Source: Bidens hawaiensis (Eukaryota > Streptophyta > Magnoliopsida > Asterales > Asteraceae). Taken from it: a DNA stretch of 64,000 nt. Below, in pieces: positions 1 through 11,349 of this stretch (position 1 is the first letter of the stretch; each line of letters begins with the position of its first letter). The DNA is taken from positions 1 through 64,000 of the forward strand of contig JAIQDT010002851.1 of assembly GCA_021521415.1 (NCBI GenBank). The letters are read 5' to 3'. The notes under the pieces are model-generated. The model saw only the letters and a list, made by a program, of their open reading frames with translations, searched no databases and had not been told where the DNA came from. Made by a program: the position numbers and the translations under genes.

Positions 1-389
1 TTGGATCTTGGGTGCAATCTTATTGGGTCTTGTTTAAATAAATTAAGTAACAAACTAGAAATTTAAAAAGAAAAGCACAAACAGTAATTACTTTTGTTTG
101 GTTGTTAGTCTTTGTTTCATACTCTCTTTGGTTTATTTGATAACTTTTTAATTTTTTATATAGAAATAAAAAGGTTAAAATGGAAATTCACACCTATATT
201 ATTTTATTTGTTGGAGGAAAAAAATTTGTTAGGAAACTTTTATTTTCTTTTTCTTTTTACTTTTTTTTTTCCCATAAAACGACATTTTATTAAACCAAAC
301 ATGCCAAGCCTAGAATAAATAAAAACTACACACAAAACTTACAAATTATACGGTAATTGAAGATATGGCTTTATATTTTAGTAACATCC
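1..389. other. AT-rich intergenic DNA, no gene seen
   Basis: The stretch is dominated by A/T runs. The one short ORF on the plus strand is low-complexity Phe/Leu/Lys and does not resemble a protein family. Nothing else is recognisable before the LINE remnant that begins near 390. Confidence 0.6.
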
Positions 390-1140
390 TCCTTGATTGG
401 TTCAACAATTTTGAAATATGAATACTGAAGTTCTCAAAATTGTCATTGTTCTTCCTTTTCCACAGCTTCCACATCGTCGCCATGACCACAACAGTAATTA
501 TCTTCTCTTTTTTCCTGAGTTTTCGACATTGTCAATCCCGCATTCAAGCATTTGCCTAACTATCGTAAATATTGTGGGGGTTTGGAATTTTTATCGACAA
601 ACAAATTTGCCACCACACTACCCGTGCAAACATGCATGATATCAATAGATGATTAGTTGTCTCCACCATGTACCCGCAACATTCACATAATTGATTAAAA
701 TGGGCGACTCCCAGATAGGCCAAAGCTTCTTTTGAGGCTATTCGATCAATTTCAGCACACCAAGAGAACAAATTGACTTTTAAAGGTGCCCAATTATTCC
801 AAGGAAACAACCAAAGCATTTGATCTCCACTTCTATTCACTCCATAGTGTTTCTAATCAATTTACAACTAAAAATTCCTAATCATGTGACCCATGGATAA
901 CATTAACAACCGAGACCCAAAGTCGTGATGGGTCCAATTTGAATTTCCACCACCATTTAGAAAGTAATGCATAATTAGCCTCCCGAATACAACCCACACC
1001 AATTGCACCATATTTCTTTGACATCATGATTCTATTCCAAGCAACCCAATTGATCTCCCTTTCATTATTTTTAGCACCCTACATAAACTTCCGCCTAATT
1101 CCTTCAAGCGCTTTTACCATATTGACCAACGTTTTGTAGA
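390..1140 (-). pseudogene. LINE (non-LTR retrotransposon) reverse transcriptase C-terminal fragment, decayed
   Basis: Read on the minus strand, 1110-880 gives a LINE reverse transcriptase C-terminal segment (INWVAWNRIM, then a GxIGVGCIREANYALL-type stretch and KWWWKF), interrupted by an in-frame TAG near the start. Positions 840-556 give a zinc-finger-like zf-RVT region: WAPLKVNLFSWCAEIDRIASKEAL, shortened here to its key residues, then CECCG and H-LLISC. A frame change near 550 leads to VVMATMWKLWKRKN, which resembles the tail of plant L1-type LINE ORF2. Endonuclease and RT catalytic domains are absent. This is a 5'-truncated, frameshifted remnant, not a working gene. Confidence 0.75.
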
Positions 1141-2337
1141 TACACATATAATATACCACAAAGGGTATAGGCCCCTACTAAGTTTTTTCAATTTAGGGTA
1201 TTCTGTTCCAAAAAAATGTAATAAAAATAAATGATTTAATAAAAATAAATGATTTAAAACTTAACCTAAATAAAGTTTTACTTATAAGCAAGAATATAAG
1301 AACTATTAAATAACTATAAACTATACGCTTTAAAAGGATTAACACAAAGTTACTTCATGACAACTTTAAACCTGTTTGGTTCGTTTTTCTATGTTAGTTG
1401 CATGCAAAAGTTTTTCTATGTTAGTTGCATGCAAGAAGATGAAAGATTTGTGAACTTTAAACCCATATGATTCATTCCTTCTAGCATTACTTTGCCCGTT
1501 GCAACTTGCAACCGTAACGGTTGAGAGATGTTTTTCGAAAGTAAAGATCGTAAAGATAAATTTGCACAATTTAACAAAGAACAGATTTTTCACATAAAGT
1601 TTTTCTTTTTCTTTCGATGATTAATTTTACCCCACTAAATAAACTTTCTTGATCCGCCACTGGACATCTTAAACATGCTCTCGAGACACCCATGACGTCA
1701 CACTTTCATAGAAGTGTGATTATTCAAACTAATATTTAAAAAGTTAGTCCTTTAACTTTCTATAAGTTATTAATATCTAATAAGGATATTACCAGTTTAC
1801 CCCTGACTTAACGGATAAAAATAGACGGGGTTAGAAAAAAGTACTAAAATGGCAAGTTTTGAAAACGTGAAGTAGACATTTGCATAAAATTCAAAAACGG
1901 TACCTAAGTTGCGTAATTAAGTAAACCACAGGTACTAAAATGACACTTAACTCTAAAAAATATAAGTTTTAACAAAATAAGCAAAGTTCAAAATATATAT
2001 GTGGGAAAATGGAAATAACATTGAAAGGGGACATGGATAACTACGGGTGGAAGTCAATGCCTCCTACACATCACTCTTTACTAGCTACATCTATTATTCT
2101 ATTTATATAGAGTTTCCATTGCATCATATTCCACCACTTGACATTTTATTTTCTCGTGCATGATCTTATCATACCATCATACATGATACAACACCAATGG
2201 AACAACAACGTTCGAAACTTTTAAGGATAGATTGTCTGTCACTAACTGTTTAATTTTTTCAGTCATGGTCTGCTCATGTAGATTCAATAACAATCTGATT
2301 ATAAAAATCAATACACAAATAACCGAAGTAAGGCATG
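1141..2337. other. AT-rich intergenic DNA with two small tandem duplications
   Basis: No gene is supported. A 19-base unit (aaaaataaatgatttaat) is duplicated near 1220-1258. A 27-base unit containing ctatgttagttgcatgcaa is duplicated at about 1384-1436. Both look like replication-slippage products. The short ORFs here lack family features. Confidence 0.5.
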
Positions 2338-2490
2338 TTGTCGGTGTGGTGGTTAAGTTGCCTCTTTTCTGTCGTAAAGATCGAAAGTTCAAATCCTGTA
2401 AGATGTATGTATAGATGGTTAATAGAAATATTAAATAGCATTTTAGTTTATTCTTAAAAGAAGGAAAAGAGTGTCTTACTTTACCGGCCT
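2338..2490 (+). repeat. tRNA-derived SINE-like head
   Basis: A polymerase III A-box-like segment (tggtggttaag, about 2345) is followed 43 bases later by a B-box-like gttcaaatcc (about 2388), the spacing found in tRNAs and tRNA-derived SINEs. The segment does not fold as a full tRNA by eye, and what follows is an AT-rich body. A SINE head is the best reading. The 3' end was not identified. Confidence 0.45.
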
Positions 2491-2959
2491 GGATTTTTTT
2501 AGAACGGCGACTTTCTTGTATTTAGGTTACCGCACTTTCTAAATTTGGAGAGTCTTGATGCCCCACTCTGGCAAGGCTATGTTGTTTTAACCGGGCCACG
2601 CTGGCTTCAGAGTTTGGCTTTGACGTTTTCTCATTAAACCATGACGCTGAATGCCACTTAACAGTCGTTGTGCCAACAGAAGAGCATAATTATCATTTAG
2701 TTATCTCTTTTAAACTTGTTTATGCTATATTGCTATTCATCAAAGAGCTTGGGCTTCCTTTTCGGCATAACTAATATGCACTTATGGGCCTTTGGCAAGC
2801 CCAGTAGCTTGTTGACCCAAAAAAAAAAATTCATCAGCACAAAATTAACCAGCATTCTCACATTAAAGTAAGATTTAAAAATATAAACATAACTCAAACA
2901 TGTTACATCATTTTCTATTAAAATTTATGGATGGCGATTTATACACAACAAACCAGTGG
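2491..2959. other. Intergenic DNA, nothing recognised
   Basis: Moderately GC-rich unique-looking sequence (2470-2800) followed by an A-run at 2818-2829 and AT-rich DNA. No ORF of interest. The A-run could be the tail of a retroposed sequence, but no matching head is clear. Confidence 0.4.
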
Positions 2960-3269
2960 TGTACAATAACTTGAAAGACTTGTAAACGTTATATACAGCA
3001 AGTAGATGCCTGTAGGCTGACGCTTTTATTAGTTTATAAACTAAACTTATTAATATATATATTAAGTATAGGGGTCTTATTGTAATTAGTAGGGTTAATA
3101 TGTAATTATTTTGTTTATAAATAGGTAATGATGTCAGACAAATTAACATTAACGTATTCAGTATATTCAATCGCATATTTTCAGTATTTTAATTCAAGAA
3201 TCAGTTTGTGTATATCATCTTGTTCTTATTCAATTGTGAATTGTGTGATTTGTTCGCTGATTACCAACA
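2960..3269 (+). repeat. 5' LTR of a truncated Copia element
   Basis: The segment starts TGTACAATAAC and ends TTACCAACA. It contains a TATA box (TATAAATA, 3116-3123) and is followed after one base by a tRNA-Met-type primer binding site, tggcatcagagcc at 3271-3283. The matching 3' LTR is not in the window, so the left end is inferred from the TG start only. The leader and gag of the same element continue at 3270-4291 and 11118-12120, around a nested Gypsy insertion. Confidence 0.6.
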
Positions 3270-4291
3270 GTGGCATCAGAGCCAAGGTTTGAGAAGCCTG
3301 TGATAATCTGATCAAGATCAATCTGATGCATGGTTAAGGGTTGTAAATTCTATTTGTGAACGTCACTGGTTTATAATCAAATAATTGGAATTAATCTGTG
3401 TGATTAATTGAATCGATTAAAGGCCGTGAACAATTGAGTATGGTTAGGGGTTGTAATAAGTTGAAATCAAGAAAACCCATATAATTGAATTGATCGATTA
3501 AAGGAGATTCTATATCAGTCAACAAATTGATCAGGAAATCAATTCAATTAGAAATCATCCGATTGACAGAAACTATTTGTGTTTTTTGTTGTCTTGGATC
3601 TCGATGAAAAAGAGGCCATTGTAGCTTTTTTGTTTTGTTTTAATAATTGATCAATTGGCAGTTCTTGTTTTCAATAAAATAATTTTGAGGAAAATTGTAT
3701 AGTCATCAGCCAAGAAAAAGGGCAGAACGAATCTTTTTTTCAGAAACTAATCAGGGCTGTGATTAAAGATTGTGCTTGCTTTGTTCTGTGTTACCATCAG
3801 AATTTAAGAGAAAAAAAGAACTAGAAATCAGAAACATCAAATATTGTACGATTAAGTTTCTGATTCATTTTTTCTCTAGTTAATAGAAGGGCTGATTTTG
3901 TTTTAGAAAAACAAGAAAAATATAAGAATAGTTGGTTTGATTTGTATGGCAATCGAAAAACCCGTGTATTGTTGTCGGTGGAGACAAACAATTGGTTTTG
4001 ATTTGCCTTACAACCGTAAACCCGGATACTATTCTTGGTCGAAGCGGTTAGATAAACCATTATACCGTTTGTGTTTTGAATAGTCGGCTTAGGCAATGGA
4101 TAAACCCGTATACTGTTGTTGGTTGAGACAAACAGTTGGTTTTGGCTTGCCTTGTTAAACCCGTGTACTATTCTCGGTTTAAAAAAAACGGCTGTTTTTA
4201 GTGTTTTGAATAGTCGGCTTAGGCAACGGATAAACCCGAGTACTGTTTTTGGTTGAGACCAACATTTGGTTTTGACTTGCCTTGGTAAACC
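3270..4291 (+). mobile_element. Copia leader region with internal 130-145 base tandem repeats (interrupted)
   Basis: This untranslated leader follows the primer binding site. From about 3950 it carries tandem copies (roughly 130-145 bases each) of a unit built on aaacccgtatactgttgttgg, at about 3958, 4102 and 4232. The unit resumes at 11118 after the Gypsy insertion. The final five bases, aaacc (4287-4291), are the target site duplicated on the other side of the Gypsy element at 11118-11122. Confidence 0.65.
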
Positions 4292-6196
4292 TGTAACATC
4301 GTGAAAATTTCGAGTTCAAAATGCCAACTTTCCAAAGTATAGGGACTAAAAATGCCAAATTCCAACCTCCAGGGTTTATTTTGTAAAATCTGTTTCGTAC
4401 CGCGACGGATCAAAAGAGACACCCATCGCGATACGCGATGGGGTGTCTGACAAAGTGTGACACGTGTGCCATGTCCGCCACGTGGCGCGGTGCCTGCCAC
4501 GTGGCAAGCCTATGTTATGACTCTGCTGAGCTACGTCGCGGTACGCGACGAGCCAGCTTAAGGACCCATCGCAGTACGCGATGGGATCTAAATTTTTGAC
4601 TATAAATAGCGACCATGGGCACTTCATTTCTGCACATCATTTCAACTCTCAACTCTCTCTCTAAACATCTCTCTAGCTTTTAAATTATTACCTCGATAAG
4701 CGTGCCATACTTCTTTGTAAAACGTGTCCCGATCCCTCGTTTGTGTACAACGTTTCCTCGAAGTTCGTACCACCCTCCACCCACATACCAAGAAGGTGTT
4801 TGTTGTAATGGCGATGAGTCTCGATAAGCGTGCCATCGTGTGTTGAAGATTGACGTTCGTCGATTTGTGTATCGAGAAAAGAATTGATCGAGAAAAGAAG
4901 CGGCGTCGGAGTGCTGCTCAATTTCGTAGGGTTTTCAATACGCCACTAAGGTTAAGCGTAATAACGAATTCAATACAATATAATATTATATTCAAGGCTT
5001 AAGCCTTAAGTCGAGGTTATACTCGATACCTCGATAAAAGAAAAGAAAACATAACAAAGAAATGAATGAAAGAATGAATATTGAATATGGTGAATACGTA
5101 TATATGTGTGAAAGTATATATGTATATATTCTTTGTTATGAAAATATTATTTAATGAATAATGAGTATTCTTAAAGAATAAAAGAAAATGATTACGTTTC
5201 TTGGAGAAGAAGAAACGTCGGGTTTCTAATATAAACTAAAGGTTTATAATTTACTTATAAACTAAAGGTTTTTAAGTAAAAGAAAATGAACTAAAGGTTC
5301 ATCGAGGTTGAGATATAAAATAAGACTAAAGGTCTTAAGCCGGATCGTGTATCCGACTAACAAATATTTATAATCGTACTATAGGTGCGAGATAAAGAAG
5401 GGAAAGACCCTTGGACGGTGAGTGAAGCCGATCCTAAAGCGATAAGGTGAATACGCCCCCAAACTTTTAACTTATTTAAAATGAGTCAAACTTGTTATAT
5501 GATATTGTTTACAAGGAACTATGTGTTCCTAAAACCGTTATGAATAAGGGTATTAACCTAGCCCTCAGGATGTGGTATACGTATGTCTGGATCCTTACAT
5601 ATGTGGTACTATGCGATGAATGGGCACATCGCACCACCCTTGGTCGTAGGACGCTCTCCTGCAGGGAGTACGACCGTTGTGCATATTTACGGGTACTTAA
5701 CTAAGTCGAACGCTGCGGTGTTTGCTGAGGTGACCTAGAGTAGAGGCTCATATTTATAATGTGTTATTTAACTTTGTTATTCCTAAGCCACGTTGGGCCG
5801 AGGCAGGCGCAGTCTCGAGGGGTAATGGAGTAAAAGAAATTATTTTGCGTCAGCGTGTTCAACAGCATTCGTTGCTGACGTATTTTCTTACATTTTGCAG
5901 GTGAACAATATTAGCACTTGGAAGCGTCGAAGTGCTATATTAAATCCGATGGCTCGGATCTTTTGTATTAAACCCTAATATATAAATGGTGGTGGTTTTA
6001 TAATGAAAAAACAAGTAATCTTTTGTACTTAAGTTTGGGAATCTTTTAAAATCCCAACTTTTGTCTATATAAATATTTACAACTTAAATCCACAAGTTTT
6101 ATAAGTCTTCCGCTAATATAACATAACTCTGATTTATTTACACTTGTGGTACCAACTATGTGGTCACGCTCCTAAGCCTTAGATGGGGGTGTGACA
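4292..6196 (+). repeat. 5' LTR of the Gypsy element (1,905 bp)
   Basis: Full-length LTR with a TG start and CA end. The TATA box (TATAAATA) is at 4601-4608. Upstream U3 carries palindromes and G-boxes. The last 630 bases (5567-6196) recur at 10488-11117 as the remnant 3' LTR. The short ORFs inside are not retained as genes. Confidence 0.9.
4418..4608 (+). promoter_or_regulatory. LTR U3 promoter: palindromes, CACGTG boxes and TATA box
   Basis: Three palindromes of related sequence sit upstream of the TATA box: 4418-4447 (arms gacacccatcgcg and cgcgatggggtgtc), 4534-4550 (cgtcgcg/gta/cgcgacg) and 4565-4585 (cccatcgc/gcgatggg). Between the first two lie CACGTG cores at about 4461, and CCACGTGG at 4478-4485 and 4497-4504. 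CACGTG is the G-box bound by plant bZIP and bHLH factors. The arrangement suggests a regulated LTR promoter; this is inference. Confidence 0.6.
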
Positions 6197-6199
6197 GGT

Positions 6200-6217
6200 T
6201 GGTATCAAAGCCATCGA
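6200..6217 (+). other. Primer binding site of the Gypsy element
   Basis: tggtatcaaagcc begins three bases after the 5' LTR end. It resembles the tRNA-Met-complementary TGGTATCAGAGCC used by many plant LTR retrotransposons, with one substitution. Confidence 0.75.
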
Positions 6218-6356
6218 TCTTAGCGAATTGGGTATCATAAAACAATACCCAAGCTTCGATCCCAAGTATAGGAAATAATTGTTTATGTGTTTTAGGGATA
6301 AGATAGCTGGTAACCTTTCTTTCCCACTCTACATTCTAAACCACCCATAATGTTAG

Positions 6357-7460
6357 ATGTCATTCAAAGCTCAAATGGAGAATTATGTGCGCAAGTCAAA
6401 AGATGTCGGAATCGCCGAACCCTACCCCGAAGACAACATGAGTGATGGATACTATGAAGCATATTTTAACCAAGACATAGAACATGACTTGACCAAACCC
6501 GTATACTATCCCGGAAGTAGACACTACCCGATAGATGTTCCCGATAGTCCACCAAAATCAAGTGTTGAACCACCAAGACATTCAAGCTATTATCCACCAA
6601 CAATACCGATGTATCAACCTTCCGAAGTACCAACTTACCAACCCTCGGAGATACCGCAAAATTTCCCGGCCGGATATATACCGCCAAATCCGCATCCGTC
6701 CTATGCCTTCCTTTCCAACATACCCATCAAGGAAGAACCAAGATCCCCATCTTCCGACTGGATGAAATGCCATTCCGATCCATGTCGATGGTATACCGGA
6801 AGCTCCACTTTTAACGAAGTCAGTTCTCAACCAAACAACAATGAAGGGCCGTCCCAAAAGCCCAAGATGAGGATTAAGATGCCTTTTGAGACTTTCCAGA
6901 TGCCTCCAATAAACATTGAAACCACACAACCCATGGAGGAAGATGAACTGGAAGAAGAGGAGGATCCGGAAGAAGAAGAGGATATTGAAGAAGAGGAGGA
7001 TCCCGAAGAAGAGGAGGACCCTGAGGAAGAATCTGAGGAAGAACCGGAAGAAGAGCATCCTGAAAATCCCAACGAGATGTCATGTTCAATGGGAGGATCA
7101 CTCACTTCCCAAAACGCAAGCTATGGTTTCGTGGATCCGTATGTTCAACACCTTTAGAAACTGAGGAACCAAGCTTCGTCAAGCTTCCCACCATTCCAAG
7201 GAAAAATTCCATCGATCCAAGAGCAAGCCGATGAAATTCGAGAGCAAAACCGAGCTGCCAAGACATACCTCTACCTTTCATCCAATATGGATTACGTCCC
7301 GTATCCTGAACCAAAGAATCATTACGAGATGGTGACAATGGGTTACCGTGACCCACCATCTCATTATGGATACCCCGACGTAATTTCGCAGTTATATGAA
7401 GAGCATTTGGATCGCGCTCTACATGAAACTGACGATTGGAGAAAGAAGGTAGACGAGTAA
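6357..7460 (+). pseudogene. Extra ORF upstream of gag in the Gypsy element, acidic, one in-frame stop
   Basis: An ATG at 6357 opens a 266-codon ORF that ends at TAG 7155-7157. The same frame then runs on without a stop to TAA near 7460, giving about 367 codons in all, so the TAG is probably a later nonsense mutation. The protein is Pro/Tyr-rich (residues 45-125, with repeated YQPSE units) and then carries a long Glu-rich run (residues 190-245, EEEEDPEEEEDIEEEEDPEE type). It has no signal peptide, zinc finger or enzyme motif that I can see. I do not recognise the family. Its place between primer site and gag is unusual, since gag normally comes first. It could be a capsid-associated or chromatin-binding accessory protein; that is speculation. 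Confidence 0.6.
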
Positions 7461-7923
7461 GGAAAGAAAAAGAAGAAGATGGGAGAAACACTCCTTCGTA
7501 AGTTCAACAAACTAACGAAGGTTGTGAAGAAGTTCTTGAAGGACTGAAGATAGTGAAGAAGAATGTTATGTGTAAAATAGCTTGTATAATATGTGTTATG
7601 TGATAAATAAAAGAACGTATGAAACGTTCTTATGTAATGATAGGGTGATCTATATATATATACCGTTGGAACAATATATATATATATATATGTAAAGTAA
7701 AAATATATATATCTTTTGTGATATATATATATATGTGTAATAAGATATGTGTGTTTAATAAAAGAAACGTTGTTAAAATTTCAGACTTAATTGAAAAAGA
7801 AAAAGAAATATGTCTGAACAAAGTAACAACAACGAGAATGCTCGTAAAGAGAAAGAGATATAAGACAAGGGGAAAGGCCCCGAGAATGAAAATGAAAGGG
7901 ATGAAGAAATTCCCGAAAAATAT
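7461..7923. other. Spacer with TA microsatellite between the extra ORF and gag
   Basis: Noncoding spacer containing dense (TA)n tracts at about 7650-7735. No ORF is supported before the gag ATG at 7924. Confidence 0.5.
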
Positions 7924-10487
7924 ATGAATAAAATTCAAATGATGATTAAGAAAGCTGTTAGGGAAGAATCAGAGTTTAGATCTCAATCTAGACAATCCAA
8001 ACATTCCCGATCTGTTAATCCTTCTGTTCATCCCTCTCGAAAATCTGAAAAATCTCGACCGAACCCGTCTCGTGTCGAGGAGAGTGTGCATGAGTCTAAC
8101 GCCGATGGTGGAGTTAGACGTGAGTTCAAGAAACTCAAGATAAGTGGGTGTTCATTCAAAGACTTTAAATACTATGGACCGAAAGAGTTCCATGGTGATA
8201 AGGGAGCCATTTCAACCGTGAGGTGGCTTGAGGAGATGGAGACAATCGTGATTACTAGCAAGTGCTCCGATGAGGAGAAGATCCAGTATTCTGCCCTTAT
8301 GTTCAAGGGAGAAGCGTTGGAGTGGTGGAATGCTCTGTTGATGAGCAAGGGGAGAGAGATGATGTATGGTTTAAGTTGGGAAGAGTTTAAAGCATTGCTG
8401 ATGGCAAAATTTTGTCCCATGCACGAAACCGATCAGATCCAAACGAAATTCCTCAATCATAAGGTCGTGGGGACAAATCTTCATGAGTACAATACTAAAT
8501 TCCTTGAGTATTGTTGCCTTGTTCCCCAGCTGGTTAACCCTGAGTCCAGCAAAGTCACAAGATATATTTGGGGATTGCCGCGAGAAATCCGTGACATGGT
8601 GAGGTCTCATTTACCTCAAACCGCCGACTCCACAATGGAGTTAGCTGGTTACTTGATGGGAGGCATGGTCCGTAACAAAGAAGAGGACAAGAAGGTGACA
8701 ACAACAACTGCTCAAGGAAGGACTGGAGGAGGTTCCAATTTCAAAAGCAAAGGCGTGAACTGAAACAACTCTACGCCATGCAAGACCTGTAGGAGGTACC
8801 ACAAGGGTCGATGCAATTTCGCCCCGCCTCCTGAAGTATGTGAATCATGCAACCGTACGGGTCACGCGACTGCTGACTGTTGGAAAAAGAAGATGTCTTG
8901 CTACAATTGCAAGGAGATGGGCCATTTGAGTTTCGAGTGCCCAAAGAATAAACCCGCTGGTGGTGGTGCGGGTGGAAGTGGCAAAGACAAGAAAAGAAAC
9001 GCTCGAGTTTTCATACTCGACACAAAGAAGGCCGCTGACATGCCGGAAACCATCACCGGTACGTTTCTAGTCAACGACACCTATGCTAGAGTTTTATTTG
9101 ATTCGGGTGCCAATTTGAGTTTTATAGATTATAGTTTTTGTAGTCTATTAAACGAACCATTAACAAAATTAGATAAAACTCTAAGCGTCGAGACTGCTAG
9201 CGGCGAAATTGTTAAGATCTCCGAAGCCCTTGAAAACGGAAAAATTCATTTAGCTGGTTATATTCTGCCTATTTGTTTGTTACCCATGAGTCTGGCTGGT
9301 TTTGATCTAGTACTTGGTATGGATTGGTTATCCGATAACCATGCCCGTATCATCTGCAATAGCAAAACCGTTGAACTTCAAGCCCCTGATAAACGAATGA
9401 TTCGAATTGAAGGGGACAAAGACGCTGGCTAAGTTAGCATAATTTCTATGATTAGGGCTAACAAATGTTTGAATCAAGGATTCCACGCATTTATGGCCTA
9501 CGTCACTAAAGAATCAAAGCCAAAAGAAAACAAAGACGTTTCTATCGTTTTTGACTTTCCTGATGTCTTTCCTGATGAACTTCCTGGAATTCCTCCCGAT
9601 CGTGAAGTAGAGTTTAGGATTGATCTTATTCCCGGTACTGTTCCGATCGCCAAAGCTCTGTATCGCTTAGCGCCAACCGAGATGAAAGAGTTAAAGAAAC
9701 AACTCGATGAGCTACTGGAGAAAGGTTTTATTCGACCAAGTTCGTCGCCTTGGGGAGCGCCAATTCTATTCGTCAAGAAGAAGGATGGTTCCATGAGAAT
9801 GTGTATCGGTTATCGTGCGTTGAACAAAGTCACAATTAAAAATCGTTATCCACTTCCGCGTATCGATGATCTTTTTGACCAACTTCAAGGTGCTAGCTTC
9901 TTTTCAAAAATCGATATTCGTTCCGGCTATCACCAACTCAAAGTCCAATCCGAGGACATTCCAAAGACTGTGTTTCGAACAAAGTATGGACATTATGAGT
10001 TCACGGTCATGCCGTTTGGACTTACTAATGCTCCAGCTGCGTTCATGGACATGATGAACCGAATTTGCAAGCCTTACTTGGATAAATTTGTTATCGTATT
10101 TATCGACGACATACTTATTTATTCTAAGTCCAAGGCTGATCATGAAATCCATCTTCGAACGTTGCTTGAAATTCTTAGAACCGAGAAGTTGTACGCCAAG
10201 TTCTCGAAATGCGAGTTCTGGTTGCACGAAGTGCAATTTCTTGGTCATATCATTAATGTCAACGGTATTCAAGTGGACCCCGCTAAGATAGAAGCTATCT
10301 CTAAGTGGGAGGTCTCGAAGTCGCCAACCGAAATTCGAAGTTTCTTAGGTTTGGCTGGCTATTACCGTAGGTTCGTCGAGAACTTTTCTCGTATCGCCGT
10401 TCCCTCAACTTCTTTAACTCATAAGAATATCAAGTACGAATGGGGAACGAAGCAACAAGAGGCGTTCGATATACTTAAACGTCAGCA
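7924..10487 (+). pseudogene. Gypsy gag-protease-RT reading frame, two in-frame stops, truncated in RT
   Basis: One continuous frame runs from ATG 7924 with only two breaks: TGA 8761-8763 and TAA 9430-9432. Gag: capsid region about residues 60-230 (GPKEFHGD, ALEWWNAL, FLEYCCLVPQL). Zinc knuckle: CYNCKEMGHLSFEC at 8899-8940, preceded by a second Cys-rich stretch CESCNRTGHATADC. Protease: VLFDSGANLSF near 9094. [30 protein letters not shown] and [10 protein letters not shown] (near 10100). In one RT motif the usual CIDYRELN reads CIGYRALN, so a conserved Asp and Glu are changed. After the GLAGYYRRF block the frame runs at 10488 into LTR sequence, so the RT C-terminus, RNase H and integrase are missing. 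Confidence 0.9.
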
Positions 10488-11117
10488 AGGATGTGGTATA
10501 CGTATGTCTGGATCCTTACATAGGTGGTACTATGCGATGAATGGGCACATCGCACCACCCTTGGTCGTAGGACGCTCTCCTGCAGGGAGTACGACCGTTG
10601 TGCATATTTACGGGTACTTAACTAAGTCGAACGCTGCGGTGTTTGCTGAGGTGACCTAGAGTAGAGGCTCATATTTATAATGTGTTATTTAACTTTGTTA
10701 TTCCTAAGCCACGTTGGGCCGAGGCAGGCGCGGTCTCGAGGGGTAATGGAGTAAAAGAAATTATTTTGCGTCAGCGTGTTCACCAGCATTCGTTGCTGAC
10801 GTATTTTCTTACATTTTGCAGGTGAACAATATTAGCACTTGGAAGCGTCGAAGTGCTATATTAAATCCGATGGCTCGGATCTTTTGTATTAAACCCTAAC
10901 ATATAAATGGTGGTGGTTTTATAATGTAAAAACAAGTAATCTTTTGTACTTAAGTTTGGGAATCTTTTAAAATCCCAACTTTTGTGTATATAAATATTTA
11001 CAACTTAAATCCACAAGTTTTATAAGTCTTCCGCTAATATAACATAACTCTGATTTATTTACACTTGTGGTACCAACTATGTGGTCACGCTCCTAGGCCT
11101 TAGATGGGGGTGTGACA
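10488..11117 (+). repeat. 3' LTR remnant (last 630 bases) of the Gypsy element
   Basis: It matches 5567-6196 with about seven substitutions. The 5' two thirds of this LTR are absent. The join with RT falls at aggatgtgg, which in the intact LTR begins at 5567. A deletion between pol and LTR through a short shared sequence would explain it. It ends at TGTGACA and is followed by the aaacc target duplication. Confidence 0.9.
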
Positions 11118-11349
11118 AAACCCGTGTACTATTCTTGGTAGAAAACGGTTTGGTTTTGATTAACATTGTGATCGGAAAACCCGAGTACCGTTGTTGAAAT
11201 AGTTGGTTTAAAAAAAAACCCGTTCACTATTTCTGGGTTAACAGTTGGTTTGTTTATAACCCGAAACTGTTTAGATTAAAGTTGACAACAATTTTTTCTA
11301 AATTTGTAATAGTCAATTTATCAAGATTGGGAAAAAGAAAACTCGTAAA
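11118..11349 (+). mobile_element. Copia leader, continuation after the Gypsy insertion
   Basis: The aaacccgtgtactattcttgg repeat unit of the leader resumes here in key residues and phase, then AT-rich sequence leads to the gag ATG at 11350. Without the 6.8-kb insertion it would join 4286 directly. Confidence 0.65.

Larger units (their letters stand above)
4292..11117 (+). mobile_element. Ty3/Gypsy retrotransposon (Tekay/Del-like), pol truncated, nested in Copia leader
   Basis: The element runs from TGTAACATCG to the terminal GGGTGTGACA and is flanked by a 5-base duplication, aaacc (4287-4291 and 11118-11122). Order: 5' LTR, primer site, an extra acidic ORF, gag, protease, part of RT, then a direct join into the last 630 bases of the 3' LTR. 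The rest of pol (RT thumb, RNase H, integrase) and the first two thirds of the 3' LTR are missing. LTR parts differ by about seven bases in 630 by eye, so insertion and deletion are fairly recent. Confidence 0.9.

Noticed and set aside
6582..7105. Minus-strand ORFs rich in Phe/Leu or Ser opposite the acidic ORF
   Set aside because: They are shadows of GAA/GAG-rich codons on the plus strand.
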